A stretch of 45,862 nt of DNA, taken from Opitutia bacterium UBA4506 (GTDB lineage: Bacteria; Verrucomicrobiota; Verrucomicrobiia; Opitutales; Puniceicoccaceae). The stretch lies in NCBI GenBank assembly GCA_002388665.1, contig DGMY01000031.1:505-46366 (forward strand). Direction: 5' to 3'. The notes below the pieces were generated by a model. It was given only the letters and a program-made list of their open reading frames with translations, did not search any database and had not been told where the DNA came from. Shown one piece after another: positions 16,655 to 25,570 of the stretch. The stretch's first letter is position 1; each line of letters opens with the position of its first letter. Position numbers and translations under genes: made by a program.

Positions 16655-17584
16655 ATGCCAGCATACCATGTCGAACGAAGCCTCGAAATAAACGCTCCCA
16701 GCAGTTCTGTATACGAACGCATCAGGGACTTTCACCAGTGGCCCGCGTGGTCTCCGTGGATTGCGGCCGAACCCGACTGCTCCCTCGAATTCTTCGACGA
16801 CGGGAACGGATATTCCTGGAAAGGAAAAATCATCGGCTCCGGGACAATTCGGGTGAGCAGCGAGGTCCCCAATGAGTCACTGGATCTGGATCTCGAATTT
16901 CTGCCCCCCCACCGCGCCGAGGCCAAGATCCGCTTTCTCATCAGCCCGACTCCAACCGGCTCTCAGGTGACTTGGATGATGGACGGGACGCTTCCGTTCT
17001 TCCTCTTCTGGATGAAGAAAATGATGACCACCTTTATCGGGATGGATTACGAAAACGGGCTCAAGCTACTGAAAGACTTAGTCGAGCTGGGTAAGGTTCC
17101 CTTCCATCTCAATTTCGCAGGTCTCCGCGACTTCCCGGCCCAACGCCTGATCAGTATTTCTGGAGAATCCGCCACCGACGAGACCCTCGCCGACTCTATC
17201 GGAGGGGCTTTCAACCGGTTCGTCTCGGTACTCGATAATGCGGGCTTCACTCCTGAGGGTCCTCCAATTACCCGCTACAACAAGTTCGATCCGCAAAAGA
17301 ACTATTGCTCCTTTACCATTGGATTTCCCTACTCGGGCAAACTCCCGCCCGGACTACCACCCAAAATCACCATCATCGAACGTTCGGCTACCCGCGCCTA
17401 CGTTGTAGAGCACACCGGTCCCTACCGTCATCTCGGCACCGCATGGTCTGCTGCGATGCAAAGAGCCCGCTCCAAGACATTCCCCTTCGACAAGAGCGCC
17501 GCTCCTTTCGAAATCAGTATCAACGATCCCAGAACCACTCCGGAAGAAGAACTCGTCAGCCACATCTATCTTCCCGCAAAATAG
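16655..17584 (+). CDS. SRPBCC domain plus GyrI-like effector-binding domain protein
   Basis: 309-residue two-domain soluble protein with no DNA-binding part. Residues about 1-150 form an SRPBCC/START-like ligand-binding domain (VERSLEINAPSSSVYERIRD, WPAWSPW, then TWMMDGTLPFF before the long C-terminal helix). Residues about 155-309 match the GyrI-like/AraC effector-binding fold (AYVVEHTGPYRHLGTAWSAA and an FEISINDP end). Both folds bind small hydrophobic molecules. The combination without HTH occurs in many bacteria as a sequestering protein, but the ligand is unknown. It converges on the lipid acyltransferase fusion. Confidence 0.85.
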   Translation: MPAYHVERSLEINAPSSSVYERIRDFHQWPAWSPWIAAEPDCSLEFFDDGNGYSWKGKIIGSGTIRVSSEVPNESLDLDLEFLPPHRAEAKIRFLISPTPTGSQVTWMMDGTLPFFLFWMKKMMTTFIGMDYENGLKLLKDLVELGKVPFHLNFAGLRDFPAQRLISISGESATDETLADSIGGAFNRFVSVLDNAGFTPEGPPITRYNKFDPQKNYCSFTIGFPYSGKLPPGLPPKITIIERSATRAYVVEHTGPYRHLGTAWSAAMQRARSKTFPFDKSAAPFEISINDPRTTPEEELVSHIYLPAK

Positions 17585-17621
17585 CCTACCCCCCTTCCGG
17601 GGCTTCAGCATGGATCGGCCC

Positions 17622-20600
17622 CTATCCGATTCGCTCTTTCGCGATCTTCCGAATTCCGACGAGATCCGGTTTTCCCGTACCCAACTGGGGGATTTCCTCA
17701 ACCGCGACCACCGAGTTCGCAGAGGGCTTCCAGAGGTTCGGTAGATCCGTGCCTTTAAGGCCTTCAGAAAATCGATCACGATCGATGCCAGACTTCTCGG
17801 TCACCAGCACCACGAGGCGCTCCCCCCGTTTCTCATCAGGGACCGAGGTCACACAGAGTTGGTCAGCATCGACGTCCAATCCTTCTCGCAAAGCATTCTC
17901 GACCATGGAGTGAGAGACCATCTCACCAGCGATCTTGCTGAACCGGGAAAGGCGATCCGTCAGAGTCAGGAATCCGTCGTCATTCAGATGCCCGATGTCT
18001 CCAGTTCGATACCATCCATCCTTCAGTACTTCGGCTGATTTTTCGGGATCACCCAAATACCCCGGAAATACACTGGGACCCCGGACTTCGATGAGCCCGT
18101 CATCTCCGTCCTTGCGACGAACTCCCGTATCCGGATCGACGACGCGCACCCGTACATTGGGCAACGCGCGCCCCACCGTCCCATCTTCAGCGCCCTCTTG
18201 ACGATACCCGTCCAAGTCCGTAGCCGGCACGTTGACCGCCACCACCGGGGAGCATTCCGTCGCTCCGTAACCTTCGTAGGGGCGGATGCCATACCGCTTC
18301 TCGATAAAGTCGGCTATTCTCGGCGATAATTTTTCCGCCCCGGCGATAATCCAGCGAACAGCCGAGAAAGCGGAAGGATCGATTTTACGGGCCCACCCCA
18401 AAAGAAGCGATGGAGTCCCAAGAATAATTGTCGGATGAAACTTCTTCGAAAACTCGCCAATCGCTCCCGCCTCCAGCGGGTTCGAGTGAAACCCGACCGT
18501 CACCCCTTGGGTCATGGGCATCCAAATGGTCACCGTTAATCCCAGAGAATGAAAGAAAGGCAGTGTTCCGAGAATTCGATCCGTTTTGCGAAAGCGCCCG
18601 ACCTCTTCGAACGCATTTACGTTGGAAAGAATGTTGCCGTGGGTGAGAACAATCCCCTTCGGGTCGCTGGTCGATCCACTGCTGAAGAGAATCGCGAGGG
18701 GATCATCCCCTTTTGCCTTCTTTCCCGCCAGCAGCCATGAGGTCGGCAAAATGAGTGCCGCCAGCCCGGCGCGAATGCGACGAGCGGAAGTCATGCGCTC
18801 AAGGAGTTCTTCCAAAAAGACGACTCGACCGGGTATCTTCAAATCAGGCAACTTTTCAATCACCCTGCGTGAGGTCAGTATCGTCTTCACTCCAGACTGC
18901 CGGACAGTGTACAGAAAGGATGACTCCGGCATCGTGAAATTAAGATTCACCGGTATTCGCCTATCCAATACCAGGGCCAAATTTGTCAGGGTGCCCCCAA
19001 TGGAGGGCGGAAGGATAATCCCAATCTCTGCGGGATCGTCAGAGAGTTCATCCTGGAGAATCCCGCGCAATGCAACCGCACCGGCCAATGTCCGCCCAAA
19101 GGAAAGCTTCTTTCCCTCCGAATCCGCCATCGCCAGTTTCCGGCGGTTCGCCTTCGCACAGCGAACAAATCGTTCCGACGCCGACCCCGAGTACTCGACC
19201 CGCAGATGCGCCGCCTCGAGAATCTGCTCAGACACGGCCTCGCGGGTTCGTTCTTTCAATGTGGCGGCATCATGATCTGAATCCACCACTTCGGGCGAAA
19301 CAGCCTCCCCGATCGACAGGTAAACATCCCGGCCGTAGTCTCCCGGATGGAATAGTCTCGGTTCATCGATAAGGCCCAGCCCCGCATAGGTCCGATATCC
19401 TCCATGGATGCCGATCGGCAAGATGGGAGCATCCGTTCCTTTCACTATCCTTTCAAAACCTTCCTTGAAGGGAAGCAGGTGGCCGGTACGGGTCAGTCGT
19501 CCCTCCGGAAAGATGCCGACAATATATCCGTCTCTCAATGCCTGCTTCGCTTTCGCGAGGGCAGAGACAATCGCCTTGGGTCCGTCCTCTTCATGAATCG
19601 GTATCGCCCCCGATATCTTCAACAGCATTCGTATAAACCATCCGCGTTCTTCCAGGTATTTCCGCGAAACCAGAAACCGGACCCGCCTCGGCTGCAGCGA
19701 AAGAATCCATATCGCATCCATGAGCGAGGCGTGATTGGCCACGAGAAGAGCAGGTCCCTGAGCCGGTAGATTCTCCCGCCCCTTCACTCGCACGCGGTAA
19801 TAAACCCGAGTGAGGACAAATACAAAGAACCGTCCAAAGAAATCAGGCAGGATCCAAATTCCGACTCCCGTCAACGCGATCAATAGCAATGCGAGCGAGA
19901 GAAACCCCTCGGCCGGATTGAGCCCGAACCACTTCGAATTTACATACAGCAACAATGCCCCGCCGAGAACTCCCAGCCAACTGAGCCACGCCGATGCAGC
20001 CACGATGCCCCCGACCCGCTCGGGGGGACTACGGAATTGAATGAACGATTCAATGGGAACGAGAAATAGACCAGCTCCCAGCCCCATAACAAAGCCATAG
20101 CTTCCAGCGAGAAATACACTGGTGTCGGCATCCGTGATTGAGAGAAGGATACAGCTGGTCGCCATGAGTGCAGTCGCAATGGGAACCAGGCCAAATTCAA
20201 TCCCCCGGCGGCTCAAACGCCCCGCCAATAACGCACCGACACCTATCCCGATCGCAGTCAGGAAGAACAGTCTCGTCGACTCCTCTGCCCCCAGTCCGAG
20301 AATGGATTCCCCATAAGTAAGAAAATTGATCTGCACATAGGCCGCCACCATCGAAAACACAGCCGATCCCCAAACCGCCAAGGTCAAGAACCCATCCCGG
20401 TGTACTTCGCGCAAGCTACTGACTAGATCGCGATAGAACAGGTTTGCCATCTTTCGATTTCCACCGCTCGGCCGAGTGGGGGCGATTCTCCGCGAACAGG
20501 CATATCCAATTCCCGCAACTACTACACACACGATGCCGGCACTACCATAGTCCTGCCCCAACCACTGACTCAATTCGGGCGCCAGGGCTGTTCCCAGAAT

Positions 20601-21059
20601 GATCGCAGCATAGGTCGCCGATTGCAGGTAACTGTTGGCCCGCGATATCCCCGACGAACCGACCAATTCGGGTATGATTCCGTACTTTGTCGGACCAAAC
20701 AGCGCGCTCTGCGTCGACATGAAGAAAACGGTCACCAACATCATCCAGCCCGACCCGAGGTACAGGGATAGAGCCCCAAAGCCCATGACCCCTATCTCCG
20801 CTAATTTGACCCCCCGAACTACTCTATTCTTTCCAAATCGGTCCGCCAGAATTCCCCCGGCTCCCAAGAACAACAAAAAGGGTACTGCGAAAAGCACACT
20901 CACCCAAACCAGCGTGCTGTCGATACTCTTATCCGGCCAGGCAACAAGGAGGGCGTAGTAGCACAGCAGCTTGAATAAATTGTCGTTGAGCGCTCCGGTA
21001 AACTGAGTCGCATTGTGCCAGCCGAATGTACCGGGAGGAGAAGCAGGTGTCTTCGTCAT
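17622..21059 (-). CDS. LplT-PlsC-acyl-ACP/CoA ligase fusion (Aas-like phospholipid repair protein)
   Basis: 1145-residue fusion joining three activities that E. coli encodes as LplT and Aas. First is a 12-helix MFS transporter of LplT type (about 1-410, FGWHNATQFTGALNDNLFKLL), expected to flip lysophospholipids inward. Second is a PlsC acyltransferase (about 420-620) with NHASLMD near residue 442 and FPEGRL near 515. Third is an AMP-binding acyl ligase (about 650-1145) with FSSGSTSDPKGIVLTHGN, YGATECSPV and YRTGDIG. Together they could import, re-acylate and restore lysophospholipids using acyl-ACP or free fatty acid. The start is ATG 21057-21059. An in-frame ATG 12 codons upstream would lie in the regulatory palindrome. 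It is divergent from a MarR regulator. Confidence 0.92.
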   Translation of the reverse strand: MTKTPASPPGTFGWHNATQFTGALNDNLFKLLCYYALLVAWPDKSIDSTLVWVSVLFAVPFLLFLGAGGILADRFGKNRVVRGVKLAEIGVMGFGALSLYLGSGWMMLVTVFFMSTQSALFGPTKYGIIPELVGSSGISRANSYLQSATYAAIILGTALAPELSQWLGQDYGSAGIVCVVVAGIGYACSRRIAPTRPSGGNRKMANLFYRDLVSSLREVHRDGFLTLAVWGSAVFSMVAAYVQINFLTYGESILGLGAEESTRLFFLTAIGIGVGALLAGRLSRRGIEFGLVPIATALMATSCILLSITDADTSVFLAGSYGFVMGLGAGLFLVPIESFIQFRSPPERVGGIVAASAWLSWLGVLGGALLLYVNSKWFGLNPAEGFLSLALLLIALTGVGIWILPDFFGRFFVFVLTRVYYRVRVKGRENLPAQGPALLVANHASLMDAIWILSLQPRRVRFLVSRKYLEERGWFIRMLLKISGAIPIHEEDGPKAIVSALAKAKQALRDGYIVGIFPEGRLTRTGHLLPFKEGFERIVKGTDAPILPIGIHGGYRTYAGLGLIDEPRLFHPGDYGRDVYLSIGEAVSPEVVDSDHDAATLKERTREAVSEQILEAAHLRVEYSGSASERFVRCAKANRRKLAMADSEGKKLSFGRTLAGAVALRGILQDELSDDPAEIGIILPPSIGGTLTNLALVLDRRIPVNLNFTMPESSFLYTVRQSGVKTILTSRRVIEKLPDLKIPGRVVFLEELLERMTSARRIRAGLAALILPTSWLLAGKKAKGDDPLAILFSSGSTSDPKGIVLTHGNILSNVNAFEEVGRFRKTDRILGTLPFFHSLGLTVTIWMPMTQGVTVGFHSNPLEAGAIGEFSKKFHPTIILGTPSLLLGWARKIDPSAFSAVRWIIAGAEKLSPRIADFIEKRYGIRPYEGYGATECSPVVAVNVPATDLDGYRQEGAEDGTVGRALPNVRVRVVDPDTGVRRKDGDDGLIEVRGPSVFPGYLGDPEKSAEVLKDGWYRTGDIGHLNDDGFLTLTDRLSRFSKIAGEMVSHSMVENALREGLDVDADQLCVTSVPDEKRGERLVVLVTEKSGIDRDRFSEGLKGTDLPNLWKPSANSVVAVEEIPQLGTGKPDLVGIRKIAKERIG

Positions 21060-21076
21060 GGGAGCAATTTGCTTAA

Positions 21077-21119
21077 TTGACAATAAAGCTGTCAACTGTA
21101 ATTCGACAATTAAGTTGTC
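21077..21119. promoter_or_regulatory. Two inverted repeats, likely MarR operators
   Basis: Between the divergent fusion and MarR genes lie two perfect palindromes. The first is TTGACA-N7-TGTCAA (21077-21095). The second is GACAA-N5-TTGTC (21105-21119), with centres 26 bases apart. Both share the half-site TTGaC/GACAA and are AT-rich, as MarR-family sites usually are. The location, 18 bases from the fusion start and 31 from the MarR start, fits repression of both genes. This is inferred from pattern and position. Confidence 0.75.
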
Positions 21120-21150
21120 ATTGTGACGACTTTGAGTACTCTTCAGTTCA

Positions 21151-21591
21151 ATGAATGAGAGAAGTGAGGCAGCTCAGAATCTATTCGACGAGATCCGAAA
21201 GATCAACAATCGGCTCCGTTGGCTGGGGGACAACCTCCACCTCGATCTGGGCGTCACCGCCGCAAAACGCAGTCTGCTACTCACGCTCGACCGAGAGGGT
21301 CCGCACACGGTTCCCGATCTCGCCCGGGAACGGCTGGTTTCCCGTCAGGTAGTCCAAACTCAGGTAAACGATTTGATTCGAGAGGGACTCATCGAGCACC
21401 AACCCAATCCCAAGCATCGTCGCTCCACTCTGTTGGCCCTCAGCTCGAAAGGCAGGAACCTAATCCAAAAGATGATCGAGAGAGAAAGGTCGTTAGTCGA
21501 AAGTGCCGAAGACTCACCCACCGCTGAAGAGCTCGACTTTCTCCGTCATGAGCTTCACGAGCTACGCACCCGTCTCGAAGCGTTTGGTTAA
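21151..21591 (+). CDS. MarR family transcriptional regulator
   Basis: 146-residue winged-helix repressor. N-terminal helix for dimerisation, then HTH and wing around LLTLDREGPHTVPDLARERL, VSRQVVQTQVNDLIREGLIEH and PNPKHRRSTLLALSSKG, then a C-terminal dimer helix ending LRHELHELRTRLEAFG. It is divergent from the lipid-repair fusion, with two palindromes between them, so the likely job is self-repression plus control of that fusion in response to a lipid or hydrophobic ligand (inference). Its stop is three bases from the convergent PEP-CTERM gene. Confidence 0.92.
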   Translation: MNERSEAAQNLFDEIRKINNRLRWLGDNLHLDLGVTAAKRSLLLTLDREGPHTVPDLARERLVSRQVVQTQVNDLIREGLIEHQPNPKHRRSTLLALSSKGRNLIQKMIERERSLVESAEDSPTAEELDFLRHELHELRTRLEAFG

Positions 21592-21594
21592 CGC

Positions 21595-22278
21595 CTAAGA
21601 GACCGTCTTTCTCCGCCTGAAACAGGCGAATCCAAGTACGCTGATTCCCAGGACGATCGAGAACTGCGAATACTCGGGGACGGCATTGACCTGGACGTTG
21701 TCCACATCAAGAAAACCATAAGTACTGACCCAATTGTTGGTGCGAATGCGAATGTCGACATCTCCCTGACCGTCGACCGCTTCGGGAAGGGGAATATCGG
21801 CGATCACATACCCGTCGAGCCAAGTTTCTTCTTCATTAAAATCAACCCAGCTCCCCTCTCCAATCCGGTAGTCTACATGGAGGTTACTGTTCCAAGTAAA
21901 GGCACCAAAGCTGTCGTAAGCAAAGGAGACACCCACATCCGAGAGACCCGTGAAATCAAAGCCCTCCATCAAAAATGATCCACTCTCATAGACAACACCC
22001 ACTCGATAAAAGCCCACGCCCAGGTTGGGAACCCCGACCGAGCCAGAAGCATTCAATGCCGTCCCGGCGACACCGGGATCAACCCCTCCGTCGAATCCGA
22101 CCACAATCTCTTCGATACTAGCACTAATAGCCCCAGCTTGGCTGCCACTGTTCGCCCCGAGCTTCCCGCTAACCAGCGAGGCATCCATATCCCAATAAGC
22201 AATTAACTCTGCTCGGCCCGAGAGAGCAAAAGGCAATCCCGTTGCGAGTGTCAGCGTAACCACTTTCCAAATATTCAT
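21595..22278 (-). CDS. Secreted protein with degenerate PEP-CTERM anchor
   Basis: 227-residue exported protein. A signal peptide (MNIWKVVTLTLATGLPFALS, Ala-Glu cut) is followed by a beta-rich body beginning LIAYWDMDASLVSGKLGANS, which resembles the laminin-G/concanavalin-like 'AYW.MD' start of many Verrucomicrobia PEP-CTERM proteins. The C-terminus is VPEYSQFSIVLGISVLGFA followed by CFRRRKTVS. It has the anchor layout (motif, helix, arginine cluster) but VPEY instead of VPEP. Role unknown, perhaps an extracellular matrix component. An AAGGG 7-11 bases ahead of the ATG is one of the few Shine-Dalgarno-like motifs in the window. Confidence 0.8.
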   Translation of the reverse strand: MNIWKVVTLTLATGLPFALSGRAELIAYWDMDASLVSGKLGANSGSQAGAISASIEEIVVGFDGGVDPGVAGTALNASGSVGVPNLGVGFYRVGVVYESGSFLMEGFDFTGLSDVGVSFAYDSFGAFTWNSNLHVDYRIGEGSWVDFNEEETWLDGYVIADIPLPEAVDGQGDVDIRIRTNNWVSTYGFLDVDNVQVNAVPEYSQFSIVLGISVLGFACFRRRKTVS

Positions 22279-22382
22279 ACGCGCCCTTGTTTAGCAGGTA
22301 ATTAACAATAAGCAATCACGCATCTGATCGGACCGAATTATCCGAGTGAGCCATGACCCTGCAACCGGATTGGTCCGCGCAG

Positions 22383-22415
22383 AAAAAAAGCCGCACCCAT
22401 TTCTGGATGCGGCTT
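22383..22415 (-). terminator. Intrinsic terminator after the sulfatase gene
   Basis: Stem AAGCCGCA (22388-22395) with TGCGGCTT (22408-22415), extended by a CC/GG pair, and a short loop. On the minus strand it is followed by a run of T (complement of 22383-22389). It sits 21 bases past the sulfatase stop. Confidence 0.85.
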
Positions 22416-22436
22416 GATCAATAAATTGAATCCGAT

Positions 22437-24023
22437 CTAGTTGCTAATGATCGGGTCGGAGAGCTTCTCCATCACCTTGTCCAAGTTAAAGCTGGCCGCT
22501 TTTTGGCGAGGGGGGAATTCCTTGAAGGTTTCCATGAAATTCGCCACGTACACTTGGGCGGGAACGAGGAGGTATGCACGGTCCAACAACCAATCATAGT
22601 ATGTATTGGATGTGATCTGAGCCCGCTCGTAGGGGTCCCGGCGCAGGTTAAAGATCAACGGCACCCGCAACGGAGTGAAGGGCTCCATCCAAGTACGGAA
22701 TGTACCATCGATCTCCTGTTCCATGAAAACGAGTTTCCACGGTCCATAACGCAGGGCTGTTAGGTCCCCATCATCCGAGAAGTAGAAGATCTCATTGCGT
22801 GGGCTTTCCTGCCCCTGTGGATCCTTGAGATAATCGGTGAGATCGTAACCATCGAGATGCACCTTGTAGTCACGTCCCAGTGCTTCCGAAGTATACCCGG
22901 TCATCAGTTCTTCCTTGATGTCGGGGTCGCCAGCTGCAGCGACGAAGGTGGGAAACCAATCCATGTGGTGAACGATCCCATTGGCTACGGAACCGGGCTC
23001 AATGACACCGGGCCAACGAACCAAAGAGGGGACACGCCATCCGCCTTCCCAATTCGTATTCTTCTCTCCGCGGAACGGGGTGGCCGCTGCGTCGGGCCAT
23101 GAATTGTAGTGAGGACCATTGTCGGTCGAATACATAACGATAGTGTTGTCGGCGATCCCCAGACGATCGATCGCATCGAGAATGTTGCCCACTTGCATGT
23201 CGTGCTCGATCATCCCTGCAGAATACTCGTCGGCACCTGGGAAAATCTCACGCGCTTCCTCCATGTGCTCATCGCTCACGTGAGTGCGGAAGTGCATGCG
23301 GGTACCATTCCACCAGAGGAAGAAAGGCTTTCCTTCAGCCACTTGCCGCTCCATGAAATCAATGGCGGCCTGCGAAGTTTCCTGATCAATAGTCTCCATA
23401 CGCTTTTTGGTGAGCGGTCCGGTGTCTTCGATTTGTCCATCGCTGGTCACTTTCAATACGCCGCGAGGTCCGAACGTTTCCGCAAAGGTCCGACCGTCTG
23501 CCAAAACCATATCGCCTGGATAATCTTCGTTCTCCGGCTCCTCTTCAGCGTTCAGGTGATACAGGTTTCCAAAAAACTCGTCGAAGCCGTTGTTACTGGG
23601 AAGATGCTCATCACGATCACCAAGGTGATTTTTACCAAACTGCCCGGTCGCATAACCGAGATCTTTCAGGATCACAGCGATCGTTGGATCTTCAATCTGC
23701 ATCCCTTCCTTCGCGCCGGGAAGTCCCACTTTGGACAATCCTGTGCGGAAAACACTCTGGCCCGTGATAAAAGAGGAGCGACCGGCCGTGCAGGACTGCT
23801 CACCATAATAATCGGTGAAGAGAAGACCTTCTTTTGCCAAGCGGTCGATGTTGGGCGTATTGTACCCCATAAGACCGCGGGTATACGCACTTATGTTGGA
23901 CTGACCGATGTCATCACCCCAGATTACGACGATGTTCGGCTTGTCCTGCGCATGGAGTGTCCACGGCAACACAGTCAGCAGGCCCATACAGCCCTGGATT
24001 AGAATTTTAGAAATAGGTTTCAT
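22437..24023 (-). CDS. Secreted arylsulfatase (type I, formylglycine-dependent)
   Basis: Hydrolyses sulfate esters, probably from sulfated polysaccharides or aryl sulfates, in the periplasm or outside. A signal peptide (MKPISKILIQGCMGLLTVLP, cut after HAQ) is followed by metal-binding NIVVIWGDDIGQ and the sulfatase signature SCTAGRSS, with Cys78 as the residue converted to formylglycine (CxAxR type) and Arg82. Later come HLDGYDLTDYL and YGPWKLVF, typical of marine arylsulfatases. The ATG at 24023 gives 528 residues. The 34 extra in-frame residues upstream lack a signal peptide. No maturation enzyme (anSME or FGE) is in the window. Confidence 0.93.
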   Translation of the reverse strand: MKPISKILIQGCMGLLTVLPWTLHAQDKPNIVVIWGDDIGQSNISAYTRGLMGYNTPNIDRLAKEGLLFTDYYGEQSCTAGRSSFITGQSVFRTGLSKVGLPGAKEGMQIEDPTIAVILKDLGYATGQFGKNHLGDRDEHLPSNNGFDEFFGNLYHLNAEEEPENEDYPGDMVLADGRTFAETFGPRGVLKVTSDGQIEDTGPLTKKRMETIDQETSQAAIDFMERQVAEGKPFFLWWNGTRMHFRTHVSDEHMEEAREIFPGADEYSAGMIEHDMQVGNILDAIDRLGIADNTIVMYSTDNGPHYNSWPDAAATPFRGEKNTNWEGGWRVPSLVRWPGVIEPGSVANGIVHHMDWFPTFVAAAGDPDIKEELMTGYTSEALGRDYKVHLDGYDLTDYLKDPQGQESPRNEIFYFSDDGDLTALRYGPWKLVFMEQEIDGTFRTWMEPFTPLRVPLIFNLRRDPYERAQITSNTYYDWLLDRAYLLVPAQVYVANFMETFKEFPPRQKAASFNLDKVMEKLSDPIISN

Positions 24024-24278
24024 AATAGGTGAGGGTTTGGGGTTGGGGCATTCGAAGGATAGAGTCTCCCCGACGCCAGTAGCAGTAGAGGTAGGCAGTA
24101 TTCTATTCCCATCGTTGCTCCTCAATCCGAAAAAACTCTAGATCCCAGAATCCAGGTGAACTTTCCGTAAACCAATGGGTACTGATTCAGGAATGTCACA
24201 GTTGATCTCCCTGAGTCGGCCGTCCCGACTTCGTAGATAATGGATTGCCTCCGCTCGATCTACGTGCGGTTCTGAGGC

Positions 24279-24953
24279 ATGAAACCGCGCATCAAACTCG
24301 CAGAATCCACCTCGCCCGAGGGGAAGCCGATGATTCTTCATGAACAAGACGGAGACTATGCCATTAGTTTTGGCGGGCAGGAACTCATGCACTCCCGGGC
24401 CTCGGCCTCGGAACTGCTTCTAGGCGAAATCGCTGTTCAGAAGCTCTGGAAAACCCCGAAAGCCCACGTCCTCGTAGGCGGGCTGGGACTGGGCTTCTCC
24501 CTGAAGACTGTCCTCAAATCCCTCCAGCCCGATGCCCGGGTTCATGTCGTCGAGTTGATTCCCGAGGTCGCCGAATGGAATCGGGATTTTCTGCGCGGTC
24601 TGAACGGCGATCTTTTGGATGATCCCCGAATCCATTTGGAGATCGCCGATGTGAAATCCGTGATCCGTAAGGCAAACCCCAATACCTATGACGCGATTTT
24701 GCTCGATGTAGATAATGGACCCCGGGGCATGGTCAAAGAGAGCAATAACTCCCTCTACTCCAGGAAGGGCATGCGCTCTGCCCGGACAGCTCTCAAGCCC
24801 GGCGGCCGAATTGCTGTTTGGTCCGCGGGCGAGGACGAATTTTTTCATGAACGAATGGAGAGAGCCGAGTACCGCGTGCGAGCGATCCCGGCCAAGGTCC
24901 ATGAAAACGCTAAACGCGCCGCCTACTGCATCTACGTGGGCGACCGGAGTTGA
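24279..24953 (+). CDS. Spermidine synthase-like methyltransferase-fold protein
   Basis: 224-residue protein with the Rossmann core of spermidine synthases: VLVGGLGLGFSLKTVL (GGLGLG nucleotide/cofactor loop), VHVVELIPEVAEWNRDFL (acidic residue binding the cofactor) and YDAILLDVDNGPRGMV. There is no N-terminal beta-barrel tetramerisation domain, and the motif replacing GGGDG is GGLGLG. Polyamine synthesis is therefore not assured, and it could be another aminopropyl- or methyltransferase. It begins MKPRIKLAESTSPEGKPMIL. No co-transcribed partner; a short gap leads to the cNMP-binding gene. Confidence 0.82.
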   Translation: MKPRIKLAESTSPEGKPMILHEQDGDYAISFGGQELMHSRASASELLLGEIAVQKLWKTPKAHVLVGGLGLGFSLKTVLKSLQPDARVHVVELIPEVAEWNRDFLRGLNGDLLDDPRIHLEIADVKSVIRKANPNTYDAILLDVDNGPRGMVKESNNSLYSRKGMRSARTALKPGGRIAVWSAGEDEFFHERMERAEYRVRAIPAKVHENAKRAAYCIYVGDRS

Positions 24954-25047
24954 CCGTGGACTTCCAAGGTCGGCGATCTCCCCCCATGCGCTCCCTGCTA
25001 CCCAAGCTTGACCTAGAGGGATCAGCCGATTTCCTTTCCTCTTCGCA

Positions 25048-25518
25048 ATGGCCTGCTTTCACCCCCTAGAGGACTTCGATTTCATCAATAGAATCCTCCC
25101 GAAGATTTCCTTTTTTGGGGGACTCGATGACGAGCAGCTCGCCTATATATTCAGCCGACTCGAATCCGCTGAATTTTCACAGGGTGAAATCATCGGGAGG
25201 CCCGGTACCGTTCCCTCTCACATCCATGTCATCCAAGAGGGCGCCGTCGATCTCCTCATTTCGCACGACCAACGCCTCGTGCGAAAACGCCAGTTTACCG
25301 TCGGCGACTGCTTTGGCGAGGCCGCTCTCCTCTCCCTCATCAACGATACCGCAACCTTCACTGCTGCGGGGCCGACCAGTGTCGCCAGTCTCTCGCGCCT
25401 ACAACTGCTCAGACTTCATTCAGAAAAGCCCGATATCTTCCTCCAGCTCGTCCTCAATATGGCCCGAGACCTCGCGCGTAAGTTACAATATTCTGACGAG
25501 CTGCTTCTTCGCCGTTAA
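25048..25518 (+). CDS. Stand-alone cyclic-nucleotide-binding domain protein
   Basis: 156-residue protein consisting of one CRP-type effector domain. ISFFGGLDDEQLAYIFSRLE, then FSQGEIIGRPGTVPSHIHVI, VGDCFGEAALLS (phosphate-binding cassette FGEAALLS; the usual Arg is absent) and a closing helix. There is no HTH domain and no membrane segment, so it is unlikely to be a classical regulator. It could sense a nucleotide and act through a partner, or be a degenerate fold member. It is 53 bases ahead of the DAHP synthase gene. Confidence 0.8.
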   Translation: MACFHPLEDFDFINRILPKISFFGGLDDEQLAYIFSRLESAEFSQGEIIGRPGTVPSHIHVIQEGAVDLLISHDQRLVRKRQFTVGDCFGEAALLSLINDTATFTAAGPTSVASLSRLQLLRLHSEKPDIFLQLVLNMARDLARKLQYSDELLLRR

Positions 25519-25570
25519 CACGCCCTTGTCGGAGATTGCCCTTCCCCTCCTCCCTCACTAGACCATTTCC

